A DNA stretch of 64,000 nucleotides from Apiosordaria backusii (lineage: Eukaryota > Ascomycota > Sordariomycetes > Sordariales > Lasiosphaeriaceae), in NCBI GenBank assembly GCA_030549205.1, contig JAUKTV010000008.1, forward strand, positions 1,054,001-1,118,000, read 5' to 3'. The notes below the pieces were generated by a model. It searched no databases. It was not told the DNA's origin and saw only the letters and a program-made list of their open reading frames with translations. The position numbers were made by a program, and so were the translations under genes. Below, one piece after another: positions 56,895 to 64,000 of the stretch (its first letter is position 1; each line of letters starts with the position of its first letter).

Positions 56895-59800
56895 TTACCA
56901 GTCACTAACTAGTATCCATCTCATCCCCCCATCCACCTCCTCCCCACCCTGCCCTACCACCTCCGCCAATTTCTCCTCCCTCCCCCTCCTCGCCTCCACC
57001 AACTTCTCCTCCTTCCACCTCTCAATCCTCTCCCTCAGCTCCGCAGCAGGCACCACATCCTCAATCCCCATCGGCTGCCTCGTGTACGGATCCTTCGGAT
57101 CACTCAACAAATGCTGCGTAATCGTGCTCCGATCCACCACATGCTTCGACGGCAAAATCACTGGGTCCGTCATCAAGATCCCCATAATCGGGTCCTCAAA
57201 CTCTGCCGGCGCGTCGTCAAAGTCCAGCTCTGCCTGCTCCAAAATCTCCTTGGCCTTTCTAAACTTCTCGCACAGCGCCTCCCACGCTCGGACTTCGTGC
57301 TCGTCTTTCAAGTGTTTCCCCCTGAGGATTTGAGCAGTTTGCTGCATTGTACTGTCTTTATACGACCGCCCGTCTCCAGCGACGGCCTCGACAAAGGCGG
57401 GGGACGAGCCGAGGTTGAGGTAGATGTCTGCGATTTCAGGCAGCAGGGTCTTGGGGCTGAAGTGGTATTTCTCTGGGTTTTCCACCTTGAGGTTCTTGGA
57501 CTTTGGCCCGGTGAGCATATCCAAGTTGTAGTCCAGCATACCGGCTAGACGCTGGACAATCTCAGGCATGGTGAAGGCTTCACTCAATGTCGTGGTGAAT
57601 AGCCTCATCATGCCGACTGTCTCATTGGCCAGCTGCATGAAGGAAGTAGCCCTGGTCTCGGCCTCCCGGAGCTCCTCCTCAATCTTCTCCCGGTCCTGCT
57701 GGGAAAGGCTGGGGTCCTTTAGCTTGACTTGGAACTCGTGGATCTTTGGGAATTTGCCAAGTCCTTCATCCAAGACATAGGTAGCATCGTTCATGAGTAA
57801 GTTGACAAAGCGAACGAAGAAGGATCGGTTCGACCTATTTGAACTGATTAGCACTTGGGTTTCAAGGCTTCAGGAAAAAGAAGAGGACTTACTTGCTAGA
57901 CTGCACCAACTGCTGTCGATAATGATCATTGACCCACACGCACTTGATGATCTGAAAGATCTCGTACCGAATATTGAACTTGTCGTAAAACCCATTCTCG
58001 GTCAACTCACACTCTATGTAAAACTTCATGACCGCATACAGCAGGTACTGGTTCGCAAACTTGGTGCTCGTCATCAACTCGCCCAAGAACCCCTTGCTGA
58101 GATGATACCTAGGCCAAGTCCCCTGGTACAAGAGCGTGATCAACGACGACTTCAAGTACGGGTTCTTGACGTACTCGGACGACTCCAAAAAGGTGATGCA
58201 GAGAGCAATAAGCTCGTCACCAACCGCGTTGACAATAACCTGCGGCACCTCGCGGAAGACAAACTTGAAGTTGTCCACAATATCCTGCAGCGCGTACTCG
58301 GGGAGACATCTGAAAGCCTCTGGCTGGGACGCAGGCAGTGGCAGCTGGAGTGACTTCTCTGGCGTATACTCGGTCCCACTGGCAACGCGTAGGAGCCAGA
58401 CTGTGACATAACGCATGAACTGCAGCGATCGAGCCTGCATCTTTTGCTCCAGCGAGACGCCAGAAATGCACATCCGAAGTGACATTGAGGCTTCCAAGAA
58501 GGCCGTGTACTTCTTCAAAGCCTCATCCAACTGCCGAAGCTGAGTGGGCCTGCTCATTATCTTGGGGCGCTCGGCTTCCATCAGGGCAATGTTCTTTTCG
58601 AAATGCTTAATCTCCCGGTCCAGCGACTTAAGCTTGGCGTTGGTTGCCTCGCTTCCATAATGATGTGCGGCGAGCGTCAAAAAGAAAACCTCGGTAATAA
58701 AGTTGTTGTCGCCGTCCACCTTGGTCGAGTAAAACTTGTCTGACTGGGCCTGATCAGCATTGAGCTTTGTCTCATCCTTGATGTCAATCCTTGGGTTTCT
58801 CCTGAAGTAGTTGATATCAATACGTCCGACTTTGGAAAATGTGCTGTCCATGAACGGCTCGCACAGGCAATCAAGGATGACGGTAATATTGATCATGAAG
58901 CCATCCGACGACACCTCCCTAGGATCGTGCTGCATGGCCCGCCTCTTGTGGTTGACATTCATGATGTAGGCAAACCAGTCTAAGACCTTGTTTCGGGTCT
59001 GGTTGCTGGCGCGGATAAACGCATTGATGATATCTCTGAGATCAGCTTGGTGAGCGCTCAGTGTCATCTGCAGGGCACTCTGCGAGGTCGCAATATGTCT
59101 GGGATCCATCGTGCGAGGTCCGGCAAAGTACACAGCAGCAACCTCGGGCTGCAGGGGCGATATCCGAAAAAATGGCCCAAGGAGGGTGTTCTTCTCGATG
59201 CCTGGTGCTGATTGCGCCATCTGGAAGCAAGGGTGAGCCGCCAGCTCGTTCACAAGAGGCGCATATCTCGCATATGTTTTCAATGCCTAGTCGAGTGTCA
59301 GCATATCTTTACCTTTCTTTCTTGCTTTCAGTTAACTTACATTGACATACGGCTTGTAGTCATCATTCATAGACATGGTCGATAACTTGCTGCTGATATC
59401 AACCATGGCCTTGGTGAACAGAGGCGCAATAGTATCATCCTCGTCAAATCGGGAAACCGCCTCGGCGATAAAATCCATACATAACCCATTCTCGTTCTCG
59501 ACCTCTTTCAGCAAATACGGAACGAGGCTGTCCTGTACAGGGTTCGCATCCCGGCTTCACATCCACAAAAGTCAGCATACCAAACAAAAGCTGTCCCTTT
59601 TTGACAAAAAATACCTGAACAGTTCCGGCATAGTCAACGCAAAGATGCAGTTGCTAAAGCACAATCGTCTAGCCTCCTTCAACAAACCCTCCTTCTGGGG
59701 CGAAGGGTTCCTCAGCGCCTTAAGCGTCCGAACCACTCGCTTCCAGCAGCCCAAGAGGTACTCAAACAGTGGCCGGTCCTTTGGATACTCTGTGGCGGCC

Positions 59801-60414
59801 TCCATAATGGCCTCCTCCAGCCTGTCTTGGGACAGCTTCAGAGGAGCAACCTCGTCTGTCAGCTCCTGGCTGAGGTTGGGCAAGAATGCCAACTTATGGC
59901 CGTGGACATCTTTTGTGCGTGTTGCATCGACCGACACGCGGAAGATGGACCCCAGAATCCGATCGGCGTAGTCTTCGAATGTTTCCTCCCGAGCTGGTGT
60001 CTTGTTCCGTGGTGGTGCTGGGGCTCCTGATGGGGACCCCTCCAGCTCTGAAGCCCGCCTCTTGGAGCCCAGCTCTTCACTGATTAAGCTACTGGCGGCC
60101 TTGTCTCTTGGGGTCGTCGACGGCGAAGGAGTGATGTTGATTTGTGATCGGTTCGCAATGGGGACGATGGGGGATGCCTTCTCCCGTTCGCTGGGGACTG
60201 GGGTCCCGCTGGTTGGAGTGCCACTGGTTGGCGATGTGGCCGATGGACTGTTTGCACCGGACCCCGAGCTGCCGGGACCGCCACCGAGCTTTTCGAGTCT
60301 CCGGCGACGGATTGCTTCCATGGTTTCCCGGTCGGGCGCATCAGGCAGTGTCGATGCCGGGGCAGGCGGCGGGGCCGGCGCTGGGGGCTGTTGTTGCTCT
60401 TCGGTTGGATCCAT
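56895..60414 (-). CDS. UFD2: Ubiquitin chain elongation factor E4, UFD2
   Basis: Ufd2 extends ubiquitin chains on substrates already tagged by another ligase and works with Cdc48/p97. Exons 60414-59615, 59554-59341, 59286-57893 and 57834-56895 give 1,115 residues. The N-terminal 150 residues are Pro/Ala/Ser-rich, with RETMEAIRRRRLEKLGG at the start of the conserved part. The E4 core carries RVSVDATRTKDVHGHKLAFL, LVPYLLKEVENENGLCMDFI, GPFFRISPLQPEVAAVYFAG and LANETVGMMRLFTTTLSEAF. The C-terminal U-box (about 1010-1085) has FEDPIMGILMTDPVILPSKH, VDRSTITQHLLSDPKDPYTR and QPM, the E2-binding fold. All joins are in frame, for example PELF-SRDANPVQDSL and YKPYVN-ALKTYARYAPL. The sense strand moves from C-rich at the start to G-rich in the last 250 bases. 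Confidence 0.96.
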
Positions 60415-61144
60415 CTTGTTCTCTCGGCAGTCTGGTCGGCCGGGCTGGTGATAACGGATAGGTCTATGAATTGGAAGAAGAGGTAGGCAAGTACAACTCT
60501 TAAAGAATGCAGAGAAAAGAACAAACGGCAGCCACCACGCGCGAAACTTTGTTGAAAGCCACAAAAACCTGGAAGTCACCCGAAGCTCCAAAGTAAATAT
60601 GGCGGGGTCGGGGTCTCAGCTCACGTTGGGGGGGGGTTGCGCTAACAGCTGGAGCCTAAAGACAGCCTGGACAAAGTATTCTTGGGACGAAAATGCCCTG
60701 TCATTGGCACTGCGTTGCGCTGGAAGCTCACAGAAGCCGCCTTTCTGAGAGCTGATGCCAGACATTACTAATCTAATCTTATCATCTGTTATCTTATCTT
60801 ATCGCCTACCTCGAGCAGGGGTATCACCACTTCAGGAGCACTTGAGGATGTACGGAGCATATGTTTTGAATTCATTAGTTACAAGCTTCTAGTCTTGCTT
60901 CACAGCTTGTTTGTCTATTTTTGTGTTTCTACATGATCATATCAGCCCATAATAGCATAATCTGGAACTGCCCCCAAATAACTTCATTACGCATAATTCC
61001 ATGATGCAACCCATTACGTCCATAACGCCATACCCATGGTAGCCATACAACTCTCCATACAAATCGCGAGTTGAATACAATGTCCCTTCCATCTATACCC
61101 AGCGCCAAAACATATCCGATACACTGTCAAGTCATACTTGTCTT
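60415..61144. other. Intergenic region between tandem genes
   Basis: UFD2 promoter and 3' UTR of the RING/TRAF gene. It includes a short TTATCTTATC repeat near 60780. No gene is supported. Confidence 0.65.
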
Positions 61145-62647
61145 TCACAGCCGAGGAGGTGGCTCTCCTCTACCATCGCTGTTCCGACGGCTCGTGCTCC
61201 GATACGGAAGCCCACCCTCTGATGGGGGCCTTACGGCGTTGTTGTTGATCTCGTTGGAAGATACCATTCCAGAGTTGGAAAGACCGCTTGTTGAGGCACT
61301 TGCTGCGCCTGCTCGCTGCTGGATGTGGTTGTGTCTCTGCATGTTCATCAACCACGTAGTGTGCATGTTCAACACGCCCACTTTGCTGCCGAGCTCGACG
61401 AGCTGTTGGTTGAGTGGCATAATCTGTTGTAGCATGCTCATGGACTGATGAGCGTCCATCTCGACCACTTGTTTGGATAGATCCTCCATCCGGCTTTCGA
61501 GTCGCTCGAAACGGGCAAGCATGTAGTCTTCTGGTGAGCCCCACGTCCTATTCTCGCCTGACGTGACGTTGGCAAGCTCCGGTCTCCATTCCATGTCAAA
61601 GAAGAAGGATGAGGGGTCGGGGGCGGAGAGGTCAATTGCGTCTGCTCCGCGGGAGGTGTTTGTTGCTTGACGTGATAGTTCTCGTCGACGAGCGCGCCGT
61701 TCCTGATGCTCTCGCCGTTCCGTCTCCAAGGTCACCAAGCGATCGGTGAGGTTGTCTATTATCCGGCGGTCCTCCGCCCGTTGCTTGAGGAGTTCCCCGA
61801 TAATCTCGTAGGGGCAGCCGTCTTCGTGTTCTTGGACCAGGTACCGTTTGTCGAAGATCTTGCAGCCGGCAATGTGCCATTTGCACCGTATCTGCGGTTC
61901 AGGGCAGTCATCGGCACAGTGCTTCTCCATGCGATGGAGAACAACAGTTGCATCACAGGCCGAGCACTTTGTTGTTGCACCGCTGCAAAGGTAGTCATAA
62001 TGTGTGTTCAGATCCACTAGCGCCACCTTCTCGTCACAATATCGGCACGACACCTCGCGATGCATGCAGGTGCTAGCGGGCTCTTGAACATGGCGGCGGG
62101 CAATTCTCTTTTTGCATTTGGAGTCCGGGCAGCGCACCATGGTGTACTCGCAGCGGCGCTCATAATGGGCGTCGAGATGCTCCCGGGAGCAGACGTGATC
62201 GCATCCCTTGTTTGGGCATTTGACTTTGAGGCGATCGAGTTGATCTTTAATGATCAGTGGTGGGCGGTGGTAGTCGCGCGTCTTTGTGAGCGGCTGGCGG
62301 TCGATGGGACATGTTGGCTGGATGTCAAGGGCTCGATTGATGCACCATGCGCAGAATGTATGACCGCATGTCGTGGTGACGGGGGAATGAAAGGGTGTTT
62401 TGCACACTGGGCACAGTAGTGTTTCGTCTACGGTGTCGAGGTACTCGAGGATCTGGTAGTCTATTTCGAGAAGCGCAGGGTCCTCTTGTGACGTCGGAGC
62501 AGCTGTGTTGGCAGCTTCGGGCGAGGAAGGCTGCACGAGGCTGGAGTTTGTTGGAGGTGGGGTTGCCGTCGCTAGAATCGAGGCAATCCTCGAGGGCTCT
62601 GACTGAGGTGGCAGCAAGCCTTCCTCAGGGGTGTTGGGTGGAGGCAT
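61145..62647 (-). CDS. RING finger plus TRAF-type zinc-finger protein (E3 ligase candidate)
   Basis: A single exon of 500 residues. After a Pro/Ser-rich start, a RING finger of the C3HC3D type lies at about 78-117 (CPVCKTPFHSPVTTTCGHTF, CAWC, CPID), as in TRAF proteins. It is followed by TRAF-type Cys/His zinc fingers (VKCPNKGCDHVCSREHLDAH, VRCPDSKCKKRI, VSCRYCDEKVALVDLNTHYD, TKCSACDATVVLHRMEKHC and IRCKWHIAGCKIFDKRYLVQ). A coiled coil follows (ELLKQRAEDRRIIDNLTDRL, VTLETERREHQERRARRREL). A second helical part is FERLESRMEDLSKQVVEMD. There is no MATH domain at the C-terminus, which ends in a Ser/Asn/Arg-rich tail. A ubiquitin ligase role is inferred from the RING; the substrate is unknown. 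It is tandem with UFD2, but no functional link is shown. Confidence 0.9.
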   Translation of the reverse strand: MPPPNTPEEGLLPPQSEPSRIASILATATPPPTNSSLVQPSSPEAANTAAPTSQEDPALLEIDYQILEYLDTVDETLLCPVCKTPFHSPVTTTCGHTFCAWCINRALDIQPTCPIDRQPLTKTRDYHRPPLIIKDQLDRLKVKCPNKGCDHVCSREHLDAHYERRCEYTMVRCPDSKCKKRIARRHVQEPASTCMHREVSCRYCDEKVALVDLNTHYDYLCSGATTKCSACDATVVLHRMEKHCADDCPEPQIRCKWHIAGCKIFDKRYLVQEHEDGCPYEIIGELLKQRAEDRRIIDNLTDRLVTLETERREHQERRARRRELSRQATNTSRGADAIDLSAPDPSSFFFDMEWRPELANVTSGENRTWGSPEDYMLARFERLESRMEDLSKQVVEMDAHQSMSMLQQIMPLNQQLVELGSKVGVLNMHTTWLMNMQRHNHIQQRAGAASASTSGLSNSGMVSSNEINNNAVRPPSEGGLPYRSTSRRNSDGRGEPPPRL

Positions 62648-64000
62648 TGTTTCTGGTGGTTATTGACTGTGATCGGGGTTCCGGTGGTGCATGACGCCCC
62701 GAGTTCTGTCTCGAGGTCGCCAGGGATGTTCAGGGCCGGAAAAATTGAGATAAACTGTCTTGAAACAGGACGAAGAACGACAAGTCCTGTATTCTTGTAT
62801 TCACAGTAGACCGACAATGGTAATAGATGCTGTTGATAGCGCGCGATTCAACCGCATCGCCGAGTAGAGGGAGGTGGCGGGAAGGTGCAGGTTGCGGCGC
62901 AATGGAGGCTGCGGGTGGGAGTACATGTATGTACCAAAGCCGAGGGTCACCACCTATCATTGTGCCCCTAGTGTAGCTCCCATACGCCCCACTTTTACTA
63001 TAAGGCTGGTTTATGTCTCTTTCTTTCTGTCTCTTGCCTCCAATGCTTCGGCAAACCACAAGGCCTGACAACTCAAATGAGATTTATTGAGCCTCGTTAC
63101 TTCTGTGCTCTCATAAGGCCGTTGGCACTGCCAAACGCTGTGTGACATCGTCGTTGTGCACAAGGTCAAACAAAGAGTGGGGAGCTCTTGGTGGGCGACA
63201 ACGGAACCTTGAGGACTGGCCGTATCGATAAGTGGGATGGAGCAAGCTACCTTGGTATCACGATTTAGTGACATGTGACAGACATCTGGAGGCTGTCGAC
63301 AGCCTCAGGTAAAGAAGATATATTCTGGCACTTCATTCTAGTATGCCGTTTTCTCTCCGTGGAGCTACCTATGAACATCCGGGTTTCTACAACCGTGTAT
63401 CGTGCATAATGCCATTTTGGAAAGAGTTCACATAGGTAGGGTTAGGGTCCCAAGCTCGTGCCCCTCCTCCTCGTTACTGCTGCCAGCGGGGTTCTGATGT
63501 TGCAATCTCTTTCTCCATACAACTTCTCACTATATGCTGACGTGAGACGAGAGCCATACTGCACCATGCATACAACATTTACTAAGGGGACGCTATAACA
63601 AATGGTTTCGGTTGTTCGGTGTATTTTAATGAGTAGATCCCGTCTAGGCACTGCAGGGAGATCGTAAGTCATACTTCATACTGAGGGGCATCGGGTGTTC
63701 CTGTCACTAATCTCTCTGCAAATACAACAGGAGACACCACAGAATACCCCGCTTCCCAATCTCACAGCTCCAATCAAGCATGAGTGAAAATCCCGTACAG
63801 CTGTGCCATCCGGAGACACACCAAGGCCCCGGAGACACAGGTCAACTTCCAGGCAACTTGTGAGGCTGCGATGTCCTCTGCCCAACACTGCCAAGAATAC
63901 GACCTTGTCAAGCGGCTCCTCAGAACGCCCCCAACTTCCACCTTGAACAACCATTCTTGTCTGACTGCGTGATTAAGTCGGCTCTATGCAGCACGGGAAG
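62648..64000. other. Gene-free end of the window
   Basis: Promoter of the RING/TRAF gene, then sequence with no supported gene. A telomere-like dimer lies at 63437. Short open frames have no domain support. Confidence 0.55.
63437..63448. repeat. Telomere-like dimer TAGGGTTAGGGT
   Basis: The fourth interstitial telomere-type dimer, in the opposite orientation to the other three, in gene-free DNA near the window end. Confidence 0.8.

Overview
The window looks like nuclear DNA of a filamentous ascomycete, probably a sordariomycete and perhaps one of the Sordariales (inferred). Genes carry several short introns of about 40-190 nt, with GTAAGT or GTATGT donors, CTAAC/CTGAC-like branch points and CAG/TAG acceptors. 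Introns often fall very near the start codon, and the products are fungal housekeeping proteins. I can support 20 protein-coding genes. I found no complete transposon, CRISPR array, rRNA or canonical tRNA.

Layout. 1-2740: no supported gene. 2.7-4.9 kb: ten-exon seven-transmembrane protein (+). 6.1-8.9 kb: TAG1-like vacuolar membrane protein (-). 10.0-11.3 kb: ornithine carbamoyltransferase (+), convergent with ILV6, the acetolactate synthase regulatory subunit (-, 11.7-12.8 kb). 13.9-15.8 kb: KH-domain RNA-binding protein (+). 16.5-17.6 kb: TRAPPC13-like (+). 17.6-21.4 kb: long gene-free stretch. 21.5-25.1 kb: DENN plus C1 protein (+). 26.2-26.9 kb: YPI1-type phosphatase-1 inhibitor (-). 28.5-30.9 kb: DUF726/MIL1-like protein (+). 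31.5-32.1 kb: mitochondrial GatC/GatF-type subunit (-), divergent from SEC17 (+, 32.6-33.7 kb). 34.0-37.9 kb: RRP12 (+). 38-39 kb: minisatellites. 39.0-40.0 kb: unknown membrane protein (-). 41.9-43.7 kb: FAD amine-oxidase-like protein (+). 44.2-44.3 kb: highly structured candidate Pol III RNA. 45.1-49.5 kb: RAV1 (+). 49.9-62.6 kb: five minus-strand genes, PRMT3-type methyltransferase, unknown membrane protein, OPT transporter, UFD2, and a RING/TRAF zinc-finger protein. 62.6-64 kb: no supported gene.

The set is mostly unrelated core functions: membrane traffic and vacuole (SEC17, TRAPPC13, DENN, RAV1, MIL1, TAG1), ribosome biogenesis and function (RRP12, PRMT3), ubiquitin (UFD2, RING protein), and mitochondrial amino-acid synthesis. 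One coherent unit is visible: the OTC and ILV6 genes lie tail to tail, and each has a perfect CPC1/GCN4 site (TGACTCA or TGAGTCA) upstream.

Three window-wide patterns stand out. First, five genes need one or more missing G or C bases (seven in all, each in a G/C run) to restore a family-consistent reading frame; systematic homopolymer undercalling is the likely cause. Second, many genes have a C-rich sense strand at the 5' end that switches to G-rich toward the 3' end. Third, about two units of the telomere repeat occur at four separate interstitial sites.
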